A DNA stretch of 64,000 nucleotides. Origin: JAEUMG01 sp046349315. GTDB taxonomy: Bacteria; Pseudomonadota; Alphaproteobacteria; Rhizobiales; Aestuariivirgaceae. The position numbers were made by a program, and so were the translations under genes. The stretch is taken from the NCBI GenBank assembly GCA_046349315.1, contig JAXMCQ010000024.1, positions 25,572-89,571 on the forward strand. The letters run 5' to 3'. A model generated the notes under the pieces. It was given only the letters and a program-made list of their open reading frames with translations, made no database searches and had not been told where the DNA came from. This document shows positions 26,379 through 34,632 of the stretch, piece by piece (the stretch's first letter is position 1; each line of letters starts with the position of its first letter).

Positions 26379-27267
26379 TTTCTTTGACCGCGCGATCGAT
26401 CCGTTGTGCCAATGCAGGCGTCACCAGCACCATGGGCAGGCGAAGCTCGGGACTGTCGATCAGGCCTGAACGCCACAGCCAGTGCTTGACCGGGGCAGGG
26501 CTCGGCTCGGCAAAGAGAAGGCGCGGCACGTCGGCCAGCGCGTACCAGTCCTTCAGTGCTCCCTCACGGTCGCCGGTATCGAGCTTGTTGCGGATACCTG
26601 CAAAAGAGCGGGTATGCACATGGGCAGAAGCGGTGATGCCGCCGTCGGCGCCTTGTGCAATCGCGCTGTAGAAGAGCGGATCGTCGCCGACCAGCACCGA
26701 AAAGCCCTCAGGCCTGTGGCGCAGGAGATCGAATGACTGCGCCGCATCGGCGCAGCAGTCCTTGACGCCGACGATGTTGGAGCGCTCCGCCAATCGCAGC
26801 ATGGTTTCGTTGCCGAGATTGACGCCGGTCCGGTAGGGGATGTTGTAGATGACGATCGGCTTTTCGGTTCCGTCCGCCAAAGCCGCATAATGCTGGAATA
26901 GGCCTTGCTGCGAGGGCCGCGTGTAATAGGGGCAGGCGATCAGATAGCCGTCGATCGGCCAGGACGCCGTCTGCGCGAGTGCCTTGACGACTTTGCGCGT
27001 ATCGCTTCCCGAAAGCCCGAGATAGAGCGGCAAGCGCTTTCCCGCTGCGTCGAGCGTGCCGCCAACGATCGAGACAAGCCGCTCGACTTCATCTTCATCG
27101 AGGCACATGCCTTCGCCGGTCGTCGCCGCAAGAATGAGGCCGTCGACCGGTTCTGCGGCGAAATGTGCCGCGAGCCGCTTGAGCGAGGCTTCATCGAGTG
27201 CACCGTCGCGGAACGGCGTGACGAGCGGCAACCACAGGCCGTGCAATGTTGCGTTACTGACATCCAT
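26356..27267 (-). CDS. Dihydrodipicolinate synthase (DapA) family aldolase
   Basis: A 303-residue class I aldolase with a TIM barrel. T-T-G-E-G near residue 48 binds the keto acid carboxylate. N-I-P-Y-R-T-G holds the catalytic tyrosine, and G-V-K-D-C-C holds the Schiff-base lysine near residue 162. G-D-D and G-A-D-G-G-I-T follow. The start at ATG 27267 has GGAG about 10 nt upstream; a longer frame reaches 27321. It could be the biosynthetic 4-hydroxy-tetrahydrodipicolinate synthase or a paralog acting on another 2-keto acid. The usual alphaproteobacterial neighbour smpB is absent, which leaves the role open. Confidence 0.9.
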   Translation of the reverse strand: MDVSNATLHGLWLPLVTPFRDGALDEASLKRLAAHFAAEPVDGLILAATTGEGMCLDEDEVERLVSIVGGTLDAAGKRLPLYLGLSGSDTRKVVKALAQTASWPIDGYLIACPYYTRPSQQGLFQHYAALADGTEKPIVIYNIPYRTGVNLGNETMLRLAERSNIVGVKDCCADAAQSFDLLRHRPEGFSVLVGDDPLFYSAIAQGADGGITASAHVHTRSFAGIRNKLDTGDREGALKDWYALADVPRLLFAEPSPAPVKHWLWRSGLIDSPELRLPMVLVTPALAQRIDRAVKEISCRAAD

Positions 27268-27306
27268 TTTGGTCCATCTCCATGTGGGCCGGAGACGAAG
27301 CGCGCG

Positions 27307-27330
27307 CGAAAACCCCGTCAAACCGGCGGG
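27307..27330 (-). terminator. Minus-strand Rho-independent terminator upstream of the DapA-like gene
   Basis: On the minus strand, ACCCCG and CGGGGT pair around a 9-nt loop, and the descending arm runs into TTTT. It lies about 40 nt upstream of the DapA-like start, so a minus-strand transcript from the spacer would end here or be attenuated before the gene. Confidence 0.5.
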
Positions 27331-27617
27331 GTGATCTGATTTATCTGCTAGCTAGTTACTGCGCGCAAAAATCATCAGCCCCTGTGCGAGGCTTTTTTCG
27401 AGACCGGAATTTTTGCGAGGCGGCAGGTCATGCGGCACTGCTCATCGATTTGCGCTGGCTTGTCAAGCCGCGGTGCTGGCGCGAGAGCCACAGTGGCTTG
27501 AGAATCGTCGAGATCGGTAAAAGTTTAACGATCGGCTTCATGGGCTCTTCAGGCGCCCCCGCTAGGGTCGTCCTCAAGCCAAGGTACCCCCCGATCCCCT
27601 CACTCCTTGGCGTTCTA
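27331..27617 (-). other. Unexplained 290-base spacer, candidate small RNA
   Basis: No convincing reading frame is found on either strand. On the minus strand it is bounded by the hairpin after the XRE-cupin gene and by the terminator at 27307-27330. Inside is a long imperfect hairpin closed by gcaaaaat/atttttgc (about 27365-27415), and a TTGACA-like hexamer occurs on the minus strand near 27463-27468. It does not match any RNA family I know well enough to name. I looked for the tmRNA hallmarks and did not see them. Confidence 0.35.
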
Positions 27618-27652
27618 GGCCACCGGCGCCCGCCCCACCCGCGCCGGTGGCC
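27618..27652. terminator. Perfect 12-bp hairpin after the XRE-cupin gene
   Basis: GGCCACCGGCGC pairs with GCGCCGGTGGCC around an 11-nt loop. It starts 5 bases beyond the regulator's stop codon. On the plus strand it is followed by ACTTTTATT, and on the minus strand no T-run follows, so it is probably a transcript end, possibly working from both sides. Confidence 0.5.
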
Positions 27653-27656
27653 ACTT

Positions 27657-28247
27657 TTATTGGCGCTTGGCGATCACCACGATTGCAGTACTCACCGCGC
27701 GGCCTTCACGCCGGTAGCTGTGCGGCGCGCCTGAGTCGAAATAGATCGAATCGCCTTCGCTCAAGCCAAAATCCTCGCCGTCGATCTCAATGGTGATCTG
27801 CCCGCTGACGACATAGATGAATTCGACGCCGTCATGATGGTGGGGTTTCGATCGCTTCGACTGGGGCGGAAAGGTGGCCAGGAAAGCGTCCATCCTGCGG
27901 TCGGTGACGGCGAAGTCGAGACTTTCGAAGAGGTAGGAGGGTGGAAACTCCTTCACCTGGTCCGGCAGCCTGATCCGCTCTGCCTTGCGGGAAACCGATA
28001 CAAGACGCTTTGTCGGCCGTTCGACGAAGAAATGGTCGAGCCCGACGCCGAAGACGAGCGCAATGCGAAGGAGCGTGGGGAGCGTCGGGAAGAGCTGGCC
28101 GCGCTCGATCTTGGAGAGCATGGCCGTCGAAAGTCCGGTATGCGCGCCGAGTTCGGTCAGGGCGAGTTTCTTATCGAGCCGCAAATTCCGAATCTTCTGG
28201 CCGACTTTGTAGCGGTTTAACCCGTCCGTAAGCGTCTCAGAGAGCAT
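27657..28247 (-). CDS. XRE-family transcriptional regulator with C-terminal cupin domain
   Basis: About 196 residues. The N-terminal helix-turn-helix (residues 15-75) contains K-I-R-N-L-R, L-T-E-L-G-A-H-T-G-L-S and S-K-I-E-R-G. The C-terminal cupin_2 barrel has the metal-type motif H-H-H-D-G-V-E-F-I-Y-V near residue 135 and S-G-A-P-H-S-Y. This layout is typical of PuuR-like regulators that sense a small molecule. The start at 28247 has GAGG seven bases upstream; an ATG at 28268 lacks one. Two copies of a 13-bp motif and a palindrome lie in the divergent spacer upstream and may be its operators. Confidence 0.9.
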   Translation of the reverse strand: MLSETLTDGLNRYKVGQKIRNLRLDKKLALTELGAHTGLSTAMLSKIERGQLFPTLPTLLRIALVFGVGLDHFFVERPTKRLVSVSRKAERIRLPDQVKEFPPSYLFESLDFAVTDRRMDAFLATFPPQSKRSKPHHHDGVEFIYVVSGQITIEIDGEDFGLSEGDSIYFDSGAPHSYRREGRAVSTAIVVIAKRQ

Positions 28248-28295
28248 CCGTCGCCTCGCTTCTTTCATGGTGTGCGAATAAGGCTAGATGCATTT

Positions 28296-28367
28296 TCTCT
28301 ACATGAAAACATGCATTCATTTCACGATAACGTGACACTTATGAAAAAGGATTCTCTCTACATGAAA
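28296..28367. promoter_or_regulatory. Repeated motif and palindrome in the XRE-cupin/fasciclin divergent region
   Basis: The 13-mer TCTCTACATGAAA occurs at 28296-28308 and again at 28355-28367, 59 bp apart. Between them is TCACGATAACGTGA (28322-28335), a palindrome with a 4-nt centre. The region is AT-richer than its surroundings and lies between the regulator start and the fasciclin start, so it probably carries both promoters and operators. Confidence 0.5.
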
Positions 28368-28441
28368 TTCACACCAGCAGTCGCTGTTGGGGCCGCCACT
28401 GCTTGGCGAGCCTTGAATGTCGAAACGAGGAGATCAAACAA

Positions 28442-28939
28442 ATGAAATTCCAGATCATGAGTGCCGCCGCCGCCGGTGTTATGATGCTGACGGCAATGGG
28501 CCTGACGAGTGTCGCGGTCCGCGCCGCCGACATCATCGACACTGCCGTCGGTGCAGGGCAGTTCAAGACGCTGGCCGCCGCCGTGACAGCCGCCGGCCTC
28601 GTCGACACGCTGAAGGGCGCAGGGCCGTTCACGGTGTTCGCCCCAACTGACGAGGCCTTTGCCAAGCTGCCGGCAGGGACCGTCGAGATGCTGCTCAAGC
28701 CCGAGAACAAGGACAAGCTCGTCGCCGTACTCACCTACCACGTCGTGCCGGGCAAGGTGATGGCCGCCGATGTCGTGAAGCTCAAGGAGGCGAAGACCGT
28801 GAACGGCGCGCCGGTCGCGATCATGGTCAATGGCGACACAGTGATGATCAACGACGCGACGGTGATCAAAGCCGATGTCGATGCCTCGAACGGCGTCATC
28901 CATGTGATCGACAAGGTCATCCTTCCGCCGACCAACTGA
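28442..28939 (+). CDS. Secreted fasciclin (FAS1) domain protein
   Basis: A 165-residue exported protein. The start at 28442 follows GAGGAG; an in-frame ATG lies upstream at 28403 without support. The signal peptide ends at A-V-R-A. One FAS1 domain fills the rest, with the conserved F-T-V-F-A-P-T-D-E-A-F-A-K-L-P (H1 motif) and the Y-H-V-V-P-G and V-I-H-V-I-D-K-V-I-L-P (H2) motifs. Single-FAS1 proteins act in adhesion or envelope interactions; in rhizobia Nex18-like members are known. A DUF378 gene follows after a strong hairpin. Confidence 0.93.
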   Translation: MKFQIMSAAAAGVMMLTAMGLTSVAVRAADIIDTAVGAGQFKTLAAAVTAAGLVDTLKGAGPFTVFAPTDEAFAKLPAGTVEMLLKPENKDKLVAVLTYHVVPGKVMAADVVKLKEAKTVNGAPVAIMVNGDTVMINDATVIKADVDASNGVIHVIDKVILPPTN

Positions 28940-28948
28940 CGCATGCGC

Positions 28949-28978
28949 GCTGGGCCGCCGTCCCTAGGGCGGCCCAGC
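28949..28978. terminator. Strong 11-bp hairpin between fasciclin and DUF378 genes
   Basis: GCTGGGCCGCC pairs perfectly with GGCGGCCCAGC around an 8-nt loop, starting 10 bases after the fasciclin stop. No T-run follows. It may end transcription in part or stabilise the 3' end of the fasciclin message. Confidence 0.45.
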
Positions 28979-28998
28979 CCCCTCACACGGAGACAGAC

Positions 28999-29199
28999 AT
29001 GAAAGCGCTCACCCTCATTACGCTCATTCTGCTTATCGTCGGCGGCCTCAATTGGGGGCTTGTCGGTCTGTTCGGTTTCGATCTCGTCGCGGCTATTTTT
29101 GGCGCGGGATCGGGATTTGCTCGGGCCGTCTACGTGCTGGTCGGCCTTTCGGCAGTCTGGCAGGCGATACAAGTTCCCCGGGTCATGGCTTTAAATTGA
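28999..29199 (+). CDS. DUF378 family small membrane protein
   Basis: A 66-residue protein with two membrane helices. The conserved G-G-L-N-W-G-L-V-G and D-L-V-A-A-I-F-G segments are those of DUF378 (YuzA-like) proteins, whose function is not known. GGAGAC lies about 8 nt before the ATG. It follows the fasciclin gene on the same strand, and its end overlaps the convergent SDR gene by 9 bp. Confidence 0.9.
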   Translation: MKALTLITLILLIVGGLNWGLVGLFGFDLVAAIFGAGSGFARAVYVLVGLSAVWQAIQVPRVMALN

Positions 29200-29967
29200 A
29201 GCCTGGCCGCCGTCGATGACGAGCGTCGTGCCAATGCAATAGCTCGCCTCATCGGATGCCAGCCACAAGATCGCCGCGGCACATTCATCCGCCGTCCCAG
29301 CACGGCCGATCGGGATCTGGTTGCTCCAATAGGCGAGCTCTTTTGCGTCTCGCATCACAGGCGCATTCATCGGTGTGTCGATGAAGCCTGGCACGACCAT
29401 GTTCACGCGGATGCCGAGGCGCGCATAATCAATCGCCATCACCTTCATCATTGCGAGCACGCCGCCCTTGCTCGCGCTATAGGCGGGCTCGTTGGTCGCC
29501 ATGCCCAGATAAGCGCAGTTGGAGCCGAGACAGACGATCGCCCCGCCGCCCGCGGCGAGCAAATGGCGTGCGCCATGCTTGCAGGTGAGGAACTGGCCGG
29601 TGAGGTTGGTGGTGATAAGCCTGTTCCAGACGGCCTGATCGAGACGATCGACGCGATCGTCCTGGCCGAGCAATTCGATGCCGGCATTGGCGATGATGAT
29701 GTCGAGACCGCCCCATGCGGCCGCGGCCTTGTCCATCGCCGTCTGGATATCGGATTCGATCGTTACATCGGCCAGAAGGATCTGCGCTTCACCTTCCGCG
29801 GCGCTGATCTCACTGGCCGTTGCTTCCAGCGGCTCGTGATCAAGGGCAATCAGGCCGACGCGAGCGCCCTCGGCTGCAAGGCGCAGCGCTGTCGCGCGTC
29901 CGATGCCCGAACTGGCCCCGGTGACGATGGCACGGCGCCCGGCAAAACGTCCTGCGATGAATTTCAT
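29191..29967 (-). CDS. SDR family NAD(P)-dependent oxidoreductase
   Basis: A 258-residue classical short-chain dehydrogenase. T-G-A-S-S-G-I-G-R (residues 16-24) is the dinucleotide loop. N-A-G-I-E is the structural motif, the catalytic serine is in L-G-S-N, and Y-S-A-S-K is the catalytic Y-x-x-x-K. I-D-G-G at the C-terminus is typical. The catalytic serine region reads C-L-G-S-N-C-A-Y rather than the usual I-S-S. The substrate is not evident, and no pathway partner is adjacent. Confidence 0.9.
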   Translation of the reverse strand: MKFIAGRFAGRRAIVTGASSGIGRATALRLAAEGARVGLIALDHEPLEATASEISAAEGEAQILLADVTIESDIQTAMDKAAAAWGGLDIIIANAGIELLGQDDRVDRLDQAVWNRLITTNLTGQFLTCKHGARHLLAAGGGAIVCLGSNCAYLGMATNEPAYSASKGGVLAMMKVMAIDYARLGIRVNMVVPGFIDTPMNAPVMRDAKELAYWSNQIPIGRAGTADECAAAILWLASDEASYCIGTTLVIDGGQASI

Positions 29968-30057
29968 TCTCTTGGCCCTCCGCGGCGCCGTTGAACGTAA
30001 CGCCGCATTATACTATGCCGGAGGGGAAACCTAGCTTTGGAAAGCGGAAGCAAGAGA

Positions 30058-31035
30058 ATGCGGCGCCGGACATTTCTGCAATCGACCGGAATGGTGGCGA
30101 CGCTTTTCATGATGGATAACGAGGTAGCATCTGCCATGGATCAAGATGAGCAAGAGCGCAGGAGAGCCGAGATCCTGGCCGAGGTCAAAGCCACTGCACC
30201 CTATGAACTGCTTGAGGTCTCCGGCGCGGAGGCGCAGGCCGTCTGGAAGCGGTTGAAGAGAGATCGGCGTGAAGTCCCGATCGTGGTCGGCGATGCTGAA
30301 TCCCTCATAAGCGTTTTCGATGGCTTTTCCTCCAGTCCCGACTATCCGCTGCCTTCGATCGACAAGATATTGGACGATGCGTCGAAGCTCAGGTTTCCCG
30401 AAGACTTGTTCAAGGAACGCGCCGAAGAGTCTGCTCGCGCTTCTGCCTTCCTCAACCAGTACCTCTCCAACCCGAATGCAAAACTACCAAAAGTCGTGGA
30501 GCGCGACCTTGATGCAATAATGCGCTCCGATACCCCGCTCGATGCCATGCAGCAGCATTCGCGTGAACTGACCTCCGACGAGGTGAGGGACATGATGTTG
30601 AGGGAGGATGAGGAGCCGCCGGTGGGCGAGTGGCCAACGGATAAACGACAATCGCCTGGTCTCACAGTCGCAATGGATTGGCAAAGTGGTAGGCCGCTGG
30701 AAAAAGTCTACATCGCGCTCGTCCCGACCAAGGATTGGACAGAAGTGCCCGCCTATATGCGCTGGGGCGGCTGGAATGAGTGCCCCCAGCCGGAATTTCA
30801 TGTGGCGGCGCTCCGCTCATGGCGCGATCGCTATGACGTTGAACTGGTCGGAATGAGCCACGATTTACTCAATCTTCTCGCCCGGCGCCCGCCCGCGAGC
30901 CGCGAGGAGGCTTTGGCATTGGCGCGCGAGCAATATGCCTACTGTGCCGACAATATCGATCAGGGGGTCGAGACGTTCAGTGCGCTCGCCGCCGATCTCA
31001 TGGCCAATGACTGGTGGTATTTCTGGTGGGATTAA
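30058..31035 (+). CDS. Tat-exported DUF4253-domain protein
   Basis: About 325 residues. The N-terminus M-R-R-R-T-F-L-Q-S-T-G with a hydrophobic stretch fits a twin-arginine signal. The last 130 residues match DUF4253: W-G-G-W-N-E-C-P, a long W-R-D-R-Y-D-V-E-L segment, E-Q-Y-A-Y-C-x-D and the closing W-W-Y-F-W-W-D. The middle third (residues 30-180) is acidic and helical. A TTG seven codons upstream (30037) with GGAGGGG before it is an alternative start. DUF4253 has no known function and is usually cytosolic as far as I recall, so a Tat signal is notable. Confidence 0.75.
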   Translation: MRRRTFLQSTGMVATLFMMDNEVASAMDQDEQERRRAEILAEVKATAPYELLEVSGAEAQAVWKRLKRDRREVPIVVGDAESLISVFDGFSSSPDYPLPSIDKILDDASKLRFPEDLFKERAEESARASAFLNQYLSNPNAKLPKVVERDLDAIMRSDTPLDAMQQHSRELTSDEVRDMMLREDEEPPVGEWPTDKRQSPGLTVAMDWQSGRPLEKVYIALVPTKDWTEVPAYMRWGGWNECPQPEFHVAALRSWRDRYDVELVGMSHDLLNLLARRPPASREEALALAREQYAYCADNIDQGVETFSALAADLMANDWWYFWWD

Positions 31036-31126
31036 CCAGTTTGTCCACCATGCGCTCAATGGTTGAACCCATGCGAGGCCTGCGCTAGAGGACCCTCACT
31101 GGCGATCGAGCCAAGGGGAGCTGCTT

Positions 31127-33178
31127 TTGTCCTCCGCGCCGGCAGAACTGAAAAATCACGCCTTTCTGATCGCCGATGCGGCGAGCCGCTTCCGCACGAG
31201 CCGCGATTGGACGGACCATATTTCGACCGTGCTCATGCAGGTCGGCGTTGGACTGGACCTGTCGCGCGCCTATCTCTTCCAGGTTCATGAATTGCCGGAT
31301 GGCGGGTTGGGCCAGTCCAATCGCGCAGTGTGGCTCGCGCCGGGCGAAACGCCGCTCCGAAGCGTGTTGCGCGGGGCGCCCGAGCGCATCCTCGACGATG
31401 ACGAAACTATGCAGCTCTGGGCCCAGACCCGCCGGCGCGGCGAAATGATCGAGGGCCATGTGCGCAACCTTCAGGGGCATCTGCGCGAACTCTTCGATTC
31501 GCAGGGCACCAAGTCGTTCATGTCCTTTCCGATCTGGGTGAACGGATCCTGGTGGGGGCATGTCGGCTTCGACGATACGCGGCGCGAGCGCGAATGGAGT
31601 CTGTCGGAAAAGTCGGTCCTGCGCACGATTGCCTATCTGATCGGCGATGCGGTTGAGCTTTCGGTGTCGAGCCTTGTCATGAGCGAGGCGACGCGCATGG
31701 CGATGCTCGTCACCGCACCTGACGGCATCGTCGTCGTCGATGAAGCCGGCGCCATTCTCGAATTCAATCCGGCGGCCGAGCGGATTTTCGGCCGCTCTCA
31801 GCAGGATGTCTTCGGCAAGCGGATCAGCGATATCGTCGTGCCCGAGGGCGACCAGCGGCGTTTCGCCTATTTTCTGAGGCGGCTCCAGCAGGGCCGCGCC
31901 GCCCGCATGCTCGGTCAGCATATCGAAGCGCTGGCACTCCACGCCGATGGCGGCCTCGTGCCGGTCGAACTTGCCATTACCGAAATCCGTCACACGGGAC
32001 GGCGCCTCTTCGTCGCCTATGTGCGCGATCTTACCGAGCGCAAGCGCACCGAGGCGCAGGTCGCGCAACAGCGCGAGGCCTTGCACCAGAGCGAGAAGCT
32101 GACCGCGCTTGGCTCGCTGCTCGCCGGCGTCGCACATGAGATCAACAATCCGCTCTCTGTCGTCATCGGCCGCGCCATCATGCTCGAAGAGGAAGCGGTC
32201 GATGAACGGCAGCGCGAGCGACTGGGCAAATTGCGCGAAGCGGCCGAGCGGTGCGCCAAGGTGTCAAAGACCTTCCTGGCGATGGCGCGACAGAGCCCGT
32301 CGGTGCGCGAGCCGATGGTTCTCAACAAAGCGGTGCTCTCGGCACTCGACCTCGTATCTTATCAATTGCGCTCGGGCGGCGTGGTCGTGCGGCTCGATCT
32401 TGCCGATACGCTGCCGAAAATCGTGGCCGACGTCGATCAGATGGTGCAGGTTTTCGTCAATCTGTTCGTCAATGCCGAGCATGCACTGCGTACGGTGGAT
32501 GAGCGCGTGCTGACGGTTCGGACGGGCGTCGAGGAGGGTGGCGATACGGTTGTCGCCGAAGTGCGCGATTCCGGTCCGGGTATAAAGCCGGAGGTCCTGC
32601 CGCGCATTTTCGAGCCGTTCTTCACCACCAAGCCGGCGGGGCTTGGTACCGGGCTCGGCCTGGCCGTGAGCTTCGGCATGGTCGCGGCTCATGGCGGCGT
32701 GCTCGAGGCCATCGCCCCAGACGACCAGCGGGGCGCCTGTTTTCGCATCAAAATTCCGGCGACCTTCGAGCAAAGCTTGGATTTGGCGGCGGTTGTCGAC
32801 GCCGATGAACCTGCAGCGGCCAAGCGTGTCTTGGTGGTCGATGACGAGCCCGAGATCGTTTCGCTATTGCGCGACATTCTGGAACGGGCCGGTCACAAGG
32901 TCGATGAGGCCGAGCATGGGCTTGAGGCGCTGGCGCGGGTCGGGTCGACGACCTATGACGCGATATTCTGCGACCTGCGTATGCCCGGCCTCGATGGGCC
33001 CGGATTGCGCCGCCAGCTTCTGGCGCAGCATCCGATCTATCGCGAGCGGATGATCTTCGTCACAGGCGATCTCCTTGATCGCGGCCGCGCCGTCGCAGAC
33101 CTTGAAGGCTGCCCGATCATCGAGAAGCCCTTCTATGCGCGCACCGTACTTGAGGAACTCGCGCAATTGGAGAAGTAG
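31127..33178 (+). CDS. Hybrid sensor histidine kinase (GAF-PAS-HisKA-HATPase-REC)
   Basis: A 683-residue soluble kinase starting with TTG at 31127, supported by AAGGGGAG seven bases upstream. A GAF-like domain (residues 10-180) is followed by a PAS domain (about 190-305, D-E-A-G-A-I-L-E-F-N-P-A-A-E-R). The HisKA helix has phospho-acceptor His337 in A-H-E-I-N-N-P-L. The ATP-binding domain has N-boxes and D-S-G-P-G-I, G-T-G-L-G-L-A-V. A C-terminal receiver has the phospho-acceptor Asp616 in F-C-D-L-R-M-P and the lysine of E-K-P-F. No membrane segment is visible, so the signal is intracellular. No separate response regulator gene is adjacent. Confidence 0.93.
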   Translation: MSSAPAELKNHAFLIADAASRFRTSRDWTDHISTVLMQVGVGLDLSRAYLFQVHELPDGGLGQSNRAVWLAPGETPLRSVLRGAPERILDDDETMQLWAQTRRRGEMIEGHVRNLQGHLRELFDSQGTKSFMSFPIWVNGSWWGHVGFDDTRREREWSLSEKSVLRTIAYLIGDAVELSVSSLVMSEATRMAMLVTAPDGIVVVDEAGAILEFNPAAERIFGRSQQDVFGKRISDIVVPEGDQRRFAYFLRRLQQGRAARMLGQHIEALALHADGGLVPVELAITEIRHTGRRLFVAYVRDLTERKRTEAQVAQQREALHQSEKLTALGSLLAGVAHEINNPLSVVIGRAIMLEEEAVDERQRERLGKLREAAERCAKVSKTFLAMARQSPSVREPMVLNKAVLSALDLVSYQLRSGGVVVRLDLADTLPKIVADVDQMVQVFVNLFVNAEHALRTVDERVLTVRTGVEEGGDTVVAEVRDSGPGIKPEVLPRIFEPFFTTKPAGLGTGLGLAVSFGMVAAHGGVLEAIAPDDQRGACFRIKIPATFEQSLDLAAVVDADEPAAAKRVLVVDDEPEIVSLLRDILERAGHKVDEAEHGLEALARVGSTTYDAIFCDLRMPGLDGPGLRRQLLAQHPIYRERMIFVTGDLLDRGRAVADLEGCPIIEKPFYARTVLEELAQLEK

Positions 33179-33192
33179 GATAGATGCAAGAT

Positions 33193-33226
33193 TCCCCCTC
33201 AACCGCGCGCGAGCGCGGGGAGGGAG
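33193..33226. terminator. Hairpin between convergent kinase and L,D-transpeptidase genes
   Basis: CCCCCTC and the later GGGAGGG enclose an inner GC palindrome (ccgcgcgcgagcgcgg). It starts about 15 bases past the kinase stop and 24 bases before the transpeptidase stop, fitting a shared transcript end. It also resembles a short member of the dispersed repeats. Confidence 0.45.
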
Positions 33227-33249
33227 AAGAGAGTATGGGGTCGCTGCTG

Positions 33250-34524
33250 CTATGTCCCGCCTTGTGGCTGTGGCTGGCCGAGAATGAAGCCCGTTGCATC
33301 GAGGTCATAGATGTCCGGTCGAAACTGGATGCGACCGTCTTCGCTCGCCCAGGCAGTCAGATACATGATACGCAAGTCTGGCGCATTGGCCACGCGCACA
33401 TCCATGCGCTCGCTCGACTTCCCAATGTCGCTGATTTTCTGCTGGTTGAAGCCGTCCTGGCCGTCGAGAATCCAGTTGACCAGTTCCTGCACACGATCGA
33501 CGCGCACGCAGCCCGAACTCTCATAGCGGGCATTGGTGCCGAACAACTGCTTGGCCGGCGAGTCATGCAGATAAACTGAATAGGGGTTGCTGAAATTGAT
33601 CTTCACCGTCGCCATAGCGTTGTTTTCGCCCGGGTCTTGACGGAAGAAATAGCGATCGGCGCGCGTCGTCATCCAGTCGATCTTTTTCGGGTCGACCTCG
33701 GGGCCACCGTGCTTGTCGAAGACCCGAATGTGCATTTCGCTCATGGCATTGGGGTTTTTGAGAAGCTTGGGGATCAGGTCGCGTTCGACGATTGAGACAG
33801 GCGCATTCCAATAAGGATTGAAGTTGATTTCGGTGATGGTGCTGGCAACGGCAGGCGATGGCCTCGCGCGCTTGCCGACAACGACATTGTGGCGTGAATA
33901 GACGGTTCCGAAACTCACCGCCTCGAGCTGTGCCGAGGGAATGTTGACGAGAATGTAGCGGGCGCCAAGCTTCTTCAGATAAGCCTCGATGCGAGGCGCA
34001 TTGATCTCAAGTGCCTGGAGGCGCAATTCCACGGGTACGTTGAGTTCGGCGAGCGTCCGTGGATCGACTTTGCCGGTTTGCGCGAGACCGTGATTGACCT
34101 GGAAGGCTTTGACGGCCTTTTCCAGCATCGGATCGAACTTGTCGCGATTCTTGCCCCCCGCGGCTTCCGGGGGCAGATAGCCTTCGATGGCAAGGCGCTC
34201 TCGTAATGAGGCGACTTCCGGTCCTCGCGCACCCTTCTTGAGTTTCGCAGACTTAAGCGTGGGCCAGCCGCCATCGATCGCAATCTGTCGATACATGCCG
34301 ATGGCATTGTTGATCGCCTTCAGCGAGCCAAGCGAGATCATCGCTGCTTCGCCGCGCTCGGCGATAATCTCAGTGCGTGTCGCGAGCTTGCCGGCCGGTG
34401 CTGTCTGCGGAACGATAGCTGTGATGGAGCTGGTCTGGTCGGACTGGCCGAATGCCGCGCTACCGCCGGCCAGGGCGACAGCGGTGGCGAGCCCTAAACG
34501 GGCAACTAAAACGCGTACTGACAC
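33250..34524 (-). CDS. L,D-transpeptidase with peptidoglycan-binding domain (YcbB-like)
   Basis: A 424-residue periplasmic cell-wall enzyme starting with GTG. The signal peptide ends near A-A-F-G-Q. A peptidoglycan-binding module covers about residues 95-160 (G-A-R-G-P-E-V-A-S-L-R-E-R-L, K-A-F-Q-V-N-H-G-L). The YkuD domain (about 185-370) has H-D-S-P-A-K-Q-L-F and the catalytic cysteine in Y-E-S-S-G-C-V-R-V. The enzyme makes 3-3 cross-links between diaminopimelate residues, the main cross-link type in Hyphomicrobiales cell poles. The length fits the YcbB/LdtD class, though shorter than the E. coli protein. Confidence 0.92.
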   Translation of the reverse strand: MSVRVLVARLGLATAVALAGGSAAFGQSDQTSSITAIVPQTAPAGKLATRTEIIAERGEAAMISLGSLKAINNAIGMYRQIAIDGGWPTLKSAKLKKGARGPEVASLRERLAIEGYLPPEAAGGKNRDKFDPMLEKAVKAFQVNHGLAQTGKVDPRTLAELNVPVELRLQALEINAPRIEAYLKKLGARYILVNIPSAQLEAVSFGTVYSRHNVVVGKRARPSPAVASTITEINFNPYWNAPVSIVERDLIPKLLKNPNAMSEMHIRVFDKHGGPEVDPKKIDWMTTRADRYFFRQDPGENNAMATVKINFSNPYSVYLHDSPAKQLFGTNARYESSGCVRVDRVQELVNWILDGQDGFNQQKISDIGKSSERMDVRVANAPDLRIMYLTAWASEDGRIQFRPDIYDLDATGFILGQPQPQGGT

Positions 34525-34632
34525 GGGGCTTGTTCCGCACTCACTAATCCCAAGCCCTGAAATTGAGCGAACTAGGTAAATCCGCGCTTAACGGATTGAA
34601 GATTTCGGTATGTGTGGCGCCGGCGCCATAGA

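Noticed and set aside
26356..27267. Lysine riboswitch upstream of the DapA-like gene
   Set aside because: The upstream region lacks the long conserved five-way junction, and lysine riboswitches are not expected in alphaproteobacteria.
27331..27617. Possible permuted tmRNA near the DapA-like gene
   Set aside because: In alphaproteobacteria tmRNA often lies near dapA-smpB, so I looked for the tRNA-like domain and the alanine-rich tag codons; neither is present, and smpB is absent.
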